This document shows, in pieces, positions 50,378 through 58,287 of a stretch of DNA of 64,000 bases. The stretch is taken from contig JAFMAD010000003.1 in the NCBI GenBank assembly GCA_029785195.1, forward strand, positions 52,049 to 116,048, in the 5' to 3' direction. A program made the translations under genes and the position numbers. The notes under the pieces were generated by a model. It did no database searches and was not told the origin of the DNA. It saw only the letters and a program-made list of their open reading frames with translations. Origin of the DNA: Nitrososphaerota archaeon. Its GTDB lineage: Archaea > Thermoproteota > Nitrososphaeria > Nitrososphaerales > Gagatemarchaeaceae. Each line of letters begins with the position of its first letter. Position 1 is the first letter of the stretch.

Positions 50378-53300
50378 TTGAAGATTTCAGGGCGCAGCCT
50401 CCTCCCAGCCGCAGCCCTCGCCCTGATCCCGCTCATGCTCCTCCAGCCCTTGCCTGTCCTCGCGGCTCCCCCCGCCAAGGGGCCGTCGGCCTCGCCTGCT
50501 CCGTCGGCTCCGGCCACCTCCCCGAGCTTCACCCCCAGCTACGAGATACTAGGGAAGCTGGACGGGGCGCGCGTGGTCCAGTCGAGCCTCCCCAACTCCG
50601 TCCCGCTCGACCAGGGGATGCAGTACGCGGCCACCTACTACACCCCCAAGGAGATCCAGTCGGCTTACAACATGACCGGGCTCATCTCGCAGGGGTACGG
50701 CGGGAAGGGGGAGACGATAGCGATAATCGACGCCTACGGCGACCCGACCATCTACCAGGACGTGGCTTCCTTCGACAAGCAGTTCGGGCTCCCTCCGGTG
50801 AACCTGTCGGTCATCCCGGTGGGTCCGTACCAGCCCTCCAACGGGATAACCTTCGGGTGGAACGCCGAGGTCGCCCTGGACGTGGAGGCGGCCCACCTCG
50901 CGGCCCCCTACGCGCACATCAACCTCCTCGTCGCGGCGAACGCGAGCAACGCCCTCTACGAGGCGGTGAAGATGGCCGTCGACCAGCGCCTGGGGAACGT
51001 GGTGACCATGAGCTGGGGGCTCGGCGAGAACTCCTTCGGGGAGTCAGGGTTCTCTGTCGCAGGGTTCCTCAACTACGCGTACCTCGACTACTACTTCCAG
51101 AAGGGGGCCGCGGAGGGGATCTCCTTCTTCGCGTCTTCAGGGGACAACGGCGCGTTCGACGGGACGACGACGGTGACCGCCGACTTCCCTGCAACCTCGC
51201 CCTTCGTGACCGGGGTGGGCGGGACGACCCTCTATCTCTCCCCGACCTCAGGGTCGCCCCTGTCCCCGAACACGACCGCGACCTACCAGGGGGAGGCCGC
51301 CTGGAGCGTCTCCCCGCAGTACGTGGGCGCGCAGGGGGTCAGTTCAGGAGGGGGGTACAGCACCATATTCGCCAGGCCATACTACCAGGCCGCGGCCGTC
51401 TCGTCGGCCGCCCGGGCCACCCCTGACGTCGCCGCTGTCGCCAACCCATACACCGGCCTCGTCATCGTCCTCGAGGGGGCGGACTACGCCATAGGGGGGA
51501 CGAGCCTCGCCTCGCCGCTCTGGGCCGGGATGACCGCCGACATGAACCAGTACGTCGGCCGTAGCCTCGGCCTACTCAACCCGTACCTCTACTCCATCTA
51601 CTCAGACAAGGCGGAGTACGCCACCGCCTTCAACCAGATCACATTCGGCTACAACGGCGCGTACCAGTCGGGCCCAGGCTACAACCTAGTCACAGGGCTG
51701 GGTTCACCGAACCTCCCCACCCTCGCCGCCGACATCAAGGCCCAAGCGCAGGGGATCCAGATCACCGTGAGCACGACGACCGGGACGTCCAAGTCCGCCC
51801 CCGCGCAGTACGTGTACGGCGAAAGCTTCACCATCTCCGCGGCTGCGACCGCCCCCGGGGGCGCCCCTGTGACGTCGGGGGAGTTCACGGCCGACCTGAT
51901 GGCGCCGAGCGGGCTCGTGGCCTCCGTCCCTCTTTCCTTCAACGGCAACACGTGGACGGGGTCGTACTCCGTGAAGTCGTCTGACCCTCCGGGCTCTTGG
52001 ACCGTCCAGGTCTATGGGACCTCGGGGACGGCGACCGGCTATGGGATCGCCGACGTCTCCGTCGGCGACAGCCTCGGCATCGAGATCCCGGTCCCCTACC
52101 CGTTCGGGAGCGCGGTCCAGGTCGGCTCCCCGTTCACAATAACAGCCATAGGTTCCCTCCCCAACGGCACCGCGATAGCGGCGGGGAGCCTCGACGCCCA
52201 GCTCCTCTATGGGGGGGCCCTCGTCCAGAACGTCAACCTGACCTCCGACGGCGGGGGGACGTATTCGGGGACGACGACGTTGTCGGCCACCCAGCCCCAG
52301 GGGTCGTACTCCCTCGTCGTGGAGAGCCCGGGGGTCGGGAGCGTCTCCACATACCTCTACGTCGGCGAGGAGGTGACCGGGGTGATGCTGACGCCGCTTG
52401 ACACCGCGATCCCCTCGGCCGCGCCGGGGCAGCGCGTCGTCCTCTTGGCGAGCACCCAGACCGCAGGCGGGACCGGGGTCTACACTTCGAACGTCACCGC
52501 GAAGATCTACAGCCTTTCTGGGGCCCTGATGGCCTCCGTGGACCTCCAACCCGCCCCCAACACCGTCCAGTACGGCGTCTTCAACTTCTTCAAGTACAAC
52601 CAGGCCAACTACACGATACCCTCCAGCTTCTCCCAGGGCTTCTACCAGGTCCAGTTCATCTCTTCGTACGAGGCCAACCAGACGTCCGGGGTGCAGCTCG
52701 GGAACTACACCACGGGCTTCTACGTCTCGGCCCCGACCCTGAGCTACAACGTGTCCGCCCCCGCCGCCGTCTACGAGGGCCAGACGGTCACGGTCCTCGC
52801 CCACGTCACCAACTCGACGGGCGGTCAGGTCACGTCCGGGGTCTTCTTCGCGACGGCCATCCCGTCGGGGTACACCTTCGAGTCGTACGTGACAGACGCG
52901 CTCGGAGACACGGGGACCCCCATGCAGTACAACTCTTCGATAGGCGCGTGGGAGGGCACCATCCAGGTCCCCTCTCCTCTTACCTCCTTCAACTCGTTCG
53001 TCGGGAACACACCCGCCCTCGCCGCGGGCCCCTGGACCGTCTTCGTCAGCGGCCAGTCAGCGTCGGCGGCCAGCGTCGTCCCGGTCGAGTCCTACGTCGA
53101 CGTCCTCCCCTACATCTACTACGCCAACGACACGCTGACCTCCTCCAACATAGCGAGCGCGCCCCTGGTGGCCGCCAGCGGCGGAGGGTACGTGCTCTCG
53201 GGGATACGTGCCAGCACCCTTACCGTGACCGGGGTCAACATCACCCTGGCCGGCGTCTCCATCGGCGACCTGATAGTCAACCACGCCACGGTCACCCTCG

Positions 53301-53566
53301 TCGGGTCTCAGGTGGCGGAGGTCAAGGCCACGGGGTCCAAGCTGTCCCTACTACAAGGGACTGACGTAGGCACCCTCTCTCTCTCGTCCACGACCCTGAC
53401 CTCCTCCGGGTCGTTCTACGGCTCGCAGGCGTCGACCTCCCAGGGCTCTGACCTGGTCTACGCGGGGGTGGCTTTGGCCGTCGTCGCGCTGGTTGTAGCG
53501 ATACTCGCCTACAGGAAGAAGGGAAGGCCGGCCAGCCCTCCTCCAGTCCTGCCACCGCAGGTTTAA
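50378..53566 (+). CDS. Membrane-anchored sedolisin (S53) protease with large C-terminal beta domains
   Basis: A 1,062-residue exported protease. Signal peptide residues 1-30. The catalytic residues of the sedolisin family are Glu164 and Asp168 (WNAEVALDVEAAH), oxyanion Asp256 (SSGDNG) and Ser376 (GGTSLASPLWAG). The C-terminal calcium site region is FGYNGAYQSGPGYNLVTGLGS (about residue 420-445; motif YNLVTGLGSPN). Sedolisins are subtilisin-like but work at acid pH. The usual pro-domain of about 180 residues is reduced to about 55. Residues 470-960 are Ig-like folds; 960-1020 recall a short beta-helix (VTLVGSQVAEVKATGSKLSL). One C-terminal helix plus KKGRP anchors it. UUG 50378 follows TATA gcttatat (50344-50351). 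Confidence 0.92.
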   Translation: MKISGRSLLPAAALALIPLMLLQPLPVLAAPPAKGPSASPAPSAPATSPSFTPSYEILGKLDGARVVQSSLPNSVPLDQGMQYAATYYTPKEIQSAYNMTGLISQGYGGKGETIAIIDAYGDPTIYQDVASFDKQFGLPPVNLSVIPVGPYQPSNGITFGWNAEVALDVEAAHLAAPYAHINLLVAANASNALYEAVKMAVDQRLGNVVTMSWGLGENSFGESGFSVAGFLNYAYLDYYFQKGAAEGISFFASSGDNGAFDGTTTVTADFPATSPFVTGVGGTTLYLSPTSGSPLSPNTTATYQGEAAWSVSPQYVGAQGVSSGGGYSTIFARPYYQAAAVSSAARATPDVAAVANPYTGLVIVLEGADYAIGGTSLASPLWAGMTADMNQYVGRSLGLLNPYLYSIYSDKAEYATAFNQITFGYNGAYQSGPGYNLVTGLGSPNLPTLAADIKAQAQGIQITVSTTTGTSKSAPAQYVYGESFTISAAATAPGGAPVTSGEFTADLMAPSGLVASVPLSFNGNTWTGSYSVKSSDPPGSWTVQVYGTSGTATGYGIADVSVGDSLGIEIPVPYPFGSAVQVGSPFTITAIGSLPNGTAIAAGSLDAQLLYGGALVQNVNLTSDGGGTYSGTTTLSATQPQGSYSLVVESPGVGSVSTYLYVGEEVTGVMLTPLDTAIPSAAPGQRVVLLASTQTAGGTGVYTSNVTAKIYSLSGALMASVDLQPAPNTVQYGVFNFFKYNQANYTIPSSFSQGFYQVQFISSYEANQTSGVQLGNYTTGFYVSAPTLSYNVSAPAAVYEGQTVTVLAHVTNSTGGQVTSGVFFATAIPSGYTFESYVTDALGDTGTPMQYNSSIGAWEGTIQVPSPLTSFNSFVGNTPALAAGPWTVFVSGQSASAASVVPVESYVDVLPYIYYANDTLTSSNIASAPLVAASGGGYVLSGIRASTLTVTGVNITLAGVSIGDLIVNHATVTLVGSQVAEVKATGSKLSLLQGTDVGTLSLSSTTLTSSGSFYGSQASTSQGSDLVYAGVALAVVALVVAILAYRKKGRPASPPPVLPPQV

Positions 53567-53597
53567 GACCGGTTCCGGCCGGGCCGACCCGAAGGCT

Positions 53598-54293
53598 TTG
53601 AAGATCGTACCAGAGGGGAGCAGGCTCGACGGCACGTCGCTAATCGCCGGATTCCACGGGATAGGCGCCACGGGCTACTGGACCGTGAAGTTCCTCGTCA
53701 CCGAGCTGAAGGCCCAGCGCAAGTGCTTCATAGACTACGAGCACGCCCCCGCTGTGGCGTCCCAGGTCGAAGGGAGGATCGCGACGCCGTACGAGGTCTA
53801 CTCGGCCGGCTCCCTGTCCCTCCTGAAGGCGGAGGTGTCCCCCGTCAGGGAGAGGGAGAACGAGTTCTACCACCAGCTCGCAGACTGGATAATGTCGTCG
53901 GGGGCGAAGGAGGTGGCCCTCGTGGGGGGGCTCGACGAGTCCCTGAAGACTGACGGCGGGAACTACAGGGTCGCCCTGACAGGCGCGATGACCGCCCGCG
54001 GGGGCCTCCCGGGGGAGGCGGTCTTCGAGGAGGACAGGATGATAGTCGGGCCCGTCGCTTCGCTCCTCAACGTCTTCGAGATGAACTCCTTCCCGGCGTA
54101 CGCCGTCTTGGCTTACTCCAACACTGAGAGGGTGGACCCGAGGGCGGCCGCGGTGGCGGTCGAATTCCTCTCGAAGAGGTACGGGTTCGCCGCAAACACC
54201 GACCCTCTGATAAAAGGGGCGGAGGTCATCGAGACCGAGCTGAAGATGATCGAGGAGAAGGAGAAGCGCCCCGCCGGTTCCGTCTACTCCTGA
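53598..54293 (+). CDS. PAC2-family protein (proteasome-assembly-chaperone-like)
   Basis: A 231-residue protein with the PAC2 pattern: LIAGFHGIGATGYWTVKFL near the start, then strand-helix alternation with VALVGGLDE, and GPVASLLNVFEMNSFPAYAV, a region conserved in archaeal members. Eukaryotic PAC2 helps assemble 20S proteasomes; archaeal homologues bind nothing known with certainty. UUG 53598; its TATA-like gtttaaga (53560-53567) overlaps the stop codon of the protease gene. The last 68 bp overlap the 3' end of tgtA on the other strand. Confidence 0.88.
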   Translation: MKIVPEGSRLDGTSLIAGFHGIGATGYWTVKFLVTELKAQRKCFIDYEHAPAVASQVEGRIATPYEVYSAGSLSLLKAEVSPVRERENEFYHQLADWIMSSGAKEVALVGGLDESLKTDGGNYRVALTGAMTARGGLPGEAVFEEDRMIVGPVASLLNVFEMNSFPAYAVLAYSNTERVDPRAAAVAVEFLSKRYGFAANTDPLIKGAEVIETELKMIEEKEKRPAGSVYS

Positions 54294-55695
54294 CCTTCCC
54301 GCCAGCGGACACGGACGAGTAGCCTTTCGCCCTGAGCCTCCGCTTCGCCCCCTCGGCGTCCCCCCCGGACTGCGCCAGGGCGGACTCGGTCTGGCTGAAC
54401 GGGTACTGGAAGCCGAGCTCCGCCGGGACGGGGCCCAGGTGCGGATGCAGGAGGTATGCGTCAGCCCCGGCGGGTGGAGGGCCCCTCCTCTCCCTCACCC
54501 CAAGGAGGACGGCCTTCTTCGACGACCTCTTCGCCGCCCCCGCGAGCCTTCGGGACGCCATCGCCAGCTCAGGCCTCAGGAGGTCGACGTCGCTCCGGAC
54601 GAAGAGCCCCCTTTCCTTCATCGCAGGGGTCCCAGCCTCGAGGTCAGCGGAGTATCTCGCCATCCGGAGGAAGGCGTCCCTCAGCCTCGGGTGCGCCATC
54701 GACCTCTCCTCCACCAGGTCCCACAGCCTCCCTTCGGAGATCGCCTCCTTGCACCCCTCGAGCTCCTCCCTCAGGACGTGGAGGTTGTGCAGCGAAAGGG
54801 CCCCCGTCCTCCTCTGGTGGTCGAGCTCAAGCAGCTCCTTCACGGTGGTCTTCGAGCAGACGGGGCAGCTGCACGGGAGGTACTTCATCGACTGCAGCGT
54901 CAGGATCCCGCTCCTCGACATGTACCTCCCCGCCCTTGCGAAGAGGACGTAGCTGGCCGAGTCGAAGGTGTCGCACCCGAGCGCCACCGCGAGGGGCATG
55001 GTCAGCGGGTGCCCCGCCCCGAAGAGGTGGAGGGGGACCGAGTAGGGGATGGCCCGCCTCGCGGCCATCACCATGTCCACGAGGTCGGAGTACATGTAGT
55101 TCTCCATCACCTGGACGGGGCTCCCGAGGGCGAGGATGCCGAACCCTGCCCCGACGAGGGCCTTCGCCGACCTCTTCACCAGGTCGAGGTAGAGCCCCCC
55201 CTGGATGGGGCCGACCCACGCGGTCGGCCTCCCTCCGAACTCGGCGAGGGTCGCGCGGGCGTTCTTCAGGCTGTACTCCACCGTCTCCCTCGCCACCGGC
55301 CTCCTCTGCGGGTACCCCGTCGGCCTGTCCAGGGTGACAGCGAGCTCAGTCCCTATGGCCGCCTGGAACTCAGCCACGTCAGCGTAGCCGACGTCCAGGT
55401 CCCCGTACTCGAGGACCTGGTATCCCCCCGAGTCTGTGATGAAGATCCCGTCGAACCCGAGGAGGCGGTGGATCCCGCTCTCCAGCGCCTCGGCCTTCCT
55501 CCTCTTCATGAGGATGTAGGAGTTGGTCATGAGCCCCCGGAAGCCCATGGACAGGAGCTCCGAGGGGGGTATCAGCTGGTTCACCGGGTGGATTACAGGG
55601 AACATGTAGGGGGTCTCCAGAGCCTTCCCTCCGACCTTCAGCGACCCTATCCTCCCCAGGAGGTCCGACTCCTTGACTTCGAAGGAGAGCCCCAA
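54226..55695 (-). CDS. tgtA: Archaeosine tRNA-guanine transglycosylase (TgtA)
   Basis: A 489-residue enzyme that swaps guanine-15 of tRNA for preQ0 on the way to archaeosine. The TIM barrel has the nucleophile region ITDSGGYQ (Asp88), VTLDRPTGYP, GPIQGGLYLDL and LGSPVQVMENY. The zinc site follows as CSCPVC (about residues 270-275) with a later His. The C-terminal domain is shorter than in TgtA with PUA domains, ending in a basic Ser/Arg tail. That tail (about 23 codons) overlaps the PAC2 gene antisense and may not be conserved. UUG 55695, TATA-like gcttatag (about 55722-55729). Confidence 0.92.
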   Translation of the reverse strand: MGLSFEVKESDLLGRIGSLKVGGKALETPYMFPVIHPVNQLIPPSELLSMGFRGLMTNSYILMKRRKAEALESGIHRLLGFDGIFITDSGGYQVLEYGDLDVGYADVAEFQAAIGTELAVTLDRPTGYPQRRPVARETVEYSLKNARATLAEFGGRPTAWVGPIQGGLYLDLVKRSAKALVGAGFGILALGSPVQVMENYMYSDLVDMVMAARRAIPYSVPLHLFGAGHPLTMPLAVALGCDTFDSASYVLFARAGRYMSRSGILTLQSMKYLPCSCPVCSKTTVKELLELDHQRRTGALSLHNLHVLREELEGCKEAISEGRLWDLVEERSMAHPRLRDAFLRMARYSADLEAGTPAMKERGLFVRSDVDLLRPELAMASRRLAGAAKRSSKKAVLLGVRERRGPPPAGADAYLLHPHLGPVPAELGFQYPFSQTESALAQSGGDAEGAKRRLRAKGYSSVSAGGKVRSRRNRRGASPSPRSSSARSR

Positions 55696-55734
55696 ACCCA
55701 GGGGCTCGTAAAGTCGGGGCGCTATAAGCTATGG

Positions 55735-56711
55735 GTGGGATCAGGTCCGGACGGCCTGGTGTCAAACAAATCGCCCGACCTCCCGACTTTCCCCCAAACG
55801 GTCACTGAGGGCGGGCTCCCTGGGAGGACGAAGGGGGGCGCGAGAAGGAGTTCCTCAAGCTCCGCGAGGCGAAGTGAGCTAAGCCCCCCGAGGAGGTGGA
55901 GGGACTGAGGGAGCGGCAGGCGCTGGACATGGTCTTGCCGTTCCTGGGCCGGCGGCGAAGTCGAAGGAGCGCTCGGCGATGGGCCCTTGACTCACGGACC
56001 AGGGCCCTGAGTCATGTTCGAATCTGGAGTTCAAAGCGGTCGCAGCCGAATCCACGAAGGCTCCGCCTTCTTTTCAGAAGAGAAATGAGTTTGGCCGACC
56101 TGGGCCCGCAGGTCGGACGTGAGCCTGCGTAAGCTGGTTCAAAGGCGCGCGAAGACAGCCAATCTAGGCGTTCGGACCCGTACGGAGCAGTGCACCCGCG
56201 GTATCGGCCCGAACGCGCCATGGCAAGGGGGCCTGGCGCTCGAATCGAGGGGCGCGCGCAACGTCATCGCTACTGGGGGACGATACGAAGCGCTTGGGTC
56301 TCTTCGGCCAGCGACCTCGGAATCCAGTCTTGCACGGTAGCCTGGGTAGGTGCTGACGGATTCTTGACTCGGGTCCGATGCCTAGATCCTGCGCTTGTCC
56401 TCTGCTCGACGGTATGAACTACTAATTGTTGCGGAGGCTAAAAGATCGCTGTGACTCGCTCTTACGGGCCCCTGGGATAACTCGTAGCTGTGGGCGAGGC
56501 ATTTGAGCCGGAAGGGAATCCATCTGCTCTATCCGGTTGGGGACCTCTTTCGTGCGTGAACATGTCTCATCGGGGCGAATCAGAGCGATCACCCGAGTAC
56601 TCATCGGGCGCGCCGCCCGGATGTGGGAGTCAGAGGCCAAACGCCCGCCTTCGGCGATCCACCCTGTATCTACCAACTCGTAGGCCACTCAGCTATATCG
56701 TGTAGTCAGCG
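55735..56711. other. Near 1-kb gene-free stretch
   Basis: No convincing gene between the tgtA promoter and the cobalamin-sensor gene. At 55830-55960 one frame reads EKEFLKLREAK, stop, AKPPEEVEGLRERQALDM, which could be the remnant of a gene. At 55978-56018 there is GGGCCC-TTGACTCA followed by GGGCCC-TGAGTCA, both a direct repeat (GGGCCC) and an inverted one (TGACTCA/TGAGTCA). GC content falls towards the right end. Possibly a decayed or recently acquired region. Confidence 0.4.
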
Positions 56712-57401
56712 TTAGCGATTCAGCGAGGCGGCGAACTTCAAGGCCGATTCGTAGCCACGCGCTAAGAAGTCAGCGAGGGCGCCGTCTCGACCGTGTGAGA
56801 GGGCATCACGCCACCTCCTCGACGTAACGGCATGCCCGCCGACGATAATGCTGGCCCTCGAATAGGCTGGCACAGTCCGTATCGCCTCGAGGGTATCCAC
56901 GAGGAGCGGCAAGCAGGAGGGCATGGTAGCCGAGATGCACAGGAGGTCCACCCTCCTGCCTCGCAAGGCATCAGCACGCCTAGACAGAGACTCTGCCGAG
57001 AAACTGGAACCTAAGATGACCGTCTCCCATCCCTGGTCCCTCAAGAGTTCCGAGAACATCTTGAGCCCGACTAGATGATACTCGCCCTCCACAGTGCAGA
57101 GAAACGCGAGACCCCTCCTCCTGACGCGCGGCCGGGAGAGGCGCTCCGAGACGATGTCGACGCATTCCAAGGTGACGTTCGTCGCAAAGTGTTCGTCCGC
57201 CACGCTCACTATCCCCTTGGCCCACATCTCTCCAATCTCCACTTGCGCCGCAGCCAGCAAATTGAACGCCTCAGCCATGTCTTTCTTTGACTCGAGCATC
57301 CGGTCGACGGTCGAAAGGGCGCTGCTGCGATCCCTGTCCAGGACGGCGCCGAGATACTCCCGGACCTGCTCTGGCACGGCGTGCTTTGCCCTGACGATCA
57401 A
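56712..57401 (-). CDS. Cobalamin-binding sensor protein (CarH/MerR-type cap plus B12 domain, no HTH)
   Basis: A 229-residue protein. Residues 15-90 are a four-helix cap with the W-x9-EH signature (Trp60, Glu70-His71 in MWAKGIVSVADEHFAT) found in CarH-type photoreceptors. Residues 95-225 are a Rossmann-like B12-binding domain with the base-off motif E-Y-H109-L-V-G, a substitute for D-x-H-x-x-G. The DNA-binding part is missing. The cap in light sensors shields the adenosylcobalamin, so light or oxygen sensing is plausible. It starts 7 bp after the stop of the TrmB gene, so the two are one operon and may form a sensor-regulator pair. Confidence 0.85.
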   Translation of the reverse strand: MIVRAKHAVPEQVREYLGAVLDRDRSSALSTVDRMLESKKDMAEAFNLLAAAQVEIGEMWAKGIVSVADEHFATNVTLECVDIVSERLSRPRVRRRGLAFLCTVEGEYHLVGLKMFSELLRDQGWETVILGSSFSAESLSRRADALRGRRVDLLCISATMPSCLPLLVDTLEAIRTVPAYSRASIIVGGHAVTSRRWRDALSHGRDGALADFLARGYESALKFAASLNR

Positions 57402-57408
57402 CCGGCCT

Positions 57409-58242
57409 TCATTCTCCTTGCTCAGACTCCGCCCAGAACCTCTCGTACACGTTCCCCATCTGAGCCACGAACTTGGGGTCCTCTACCACTATGCATTCCG
57501 AAACGAACGCCATCGCGCTCATTGGTGACAGCGGACCGCGCCTTCGGCGTTCGGTGGCGTATGTGAAGAACAAGCATTGCTCGTCAGCAAGGACGAAGGT
57601 CGGGAGCTCGCCTTGAAAGACCCTGCCGTTGTAAGTGTAGCCGCCAATCTCTAGCTGATCCGACGTCAGGCCCTTCTGTGCTCCGTTCTTGGCTGCGAAG
57701 ATTATTCGCGCGGACTTGGGCTTCTCGGTCATGTACCTGAGGGTAGTGGTCACGTGGTCCTCCGAGTCCTCGTTCACCACTATCTTCAGGTCCTTCCCCT
57801 CCATCGCCCTCCTCGCCCACGCCTGTATGTTCGAGACGCCGTGCAGGACCATCGCGCTTCTCCGCTCCTTTCCTTCGCCAGACCTCTCCGTTCTTATCGG
57901 CGGCACGTTGGAAAGCCTCTCGGAGACATCGGCTTCCTTGAGGCTCAGGTCAGTGAGCCGACTCTCCTGAAGAGCCACTAGCCGCCTAATGCCTACCTGC
58001 GGAGTCACAGAAGAGTAGCTCTTAGGCCGACCAGGCCTGACGTCCACCAGACCTAGTTTAACGAGGCGCTGCAAGATCTGGTACGTCCGCACTCTTCCAA
58101 ATTGGGTCAGCTCGGCGGCACTTCGTCCCGTGAGGCCTTCGGTCCCCGCGTTCCTCACCCGGTTCAGGAGCACGAATACCTCTGCCTCCTGTTTCGTGAG
58201 CCCGAAGCTCGCGAGCCGGGCCGGCAGGTCACTCTCTGGCAT
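57409..58242 (-). CDS. TrmB-family transcriptional regulator
   Basis: A 277-residue protein. Its N-terminal winged helix begins LASFGLTKQEAEVFVLL, the hallmark of TrmB/MarR-like archaeal regulators, and continues TQFGRVRTYQILQRLVKLGL. A coiled linker is followed by a C-terminal alpha/beta effector domain (LKIVVNEDSEDHVTTTLRYM, ending NVYERFWAESE) similar to the phospholipase-D-like sensor part of TrmB proteins. AUG 58242 has a minus-strand TATA-like agtatttc (about 58276-58283). It probably controls the adjacent MMPL gene and the operon with the B12 protein. Confidence 0.85.
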   Translation of the reverse strand: MPESDLPARLASFGLTKQEAEVFVLLNRVRNAGTEGLTGRSAAELTQFGRVRTYQILQRLVKLGLVDVRPGRPKSYSSVTPQVGIRRLVALQESRLTDLSLKEADVSERLSNVPPIRTERSGEGKERRSAMVLHGVSNIQAWARRAMEGKDLKIVVNEDSEDHVTTTLRYMTEKPKSARIIFAAKNGAQKGLTSDQLEIGGYTYNGRVFQGELPTFVLADEQCLFFTYATERRRRGPLSPMSAMAFVSECIVVEDPKFVAQMGNVYERFWAESEQGE

Positions 58243-58287
58243 CGGCTAATGCTTCGTCTCACACGACCTAAAAAGAAATACTCCGGG

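Noticed and set aside
54439..55908. 489-codon open frame antisense to tgtA
   Set aside because: Low-complexity composition and no family motif; tgtA is clearly the real gene.
56660..56705. Minus-strand TAGCTGAGTGGCCTA resembling a tRNA D arm
   Set aside because: No matching acceptor stem, anticodon arm or T loop at the expected distances.
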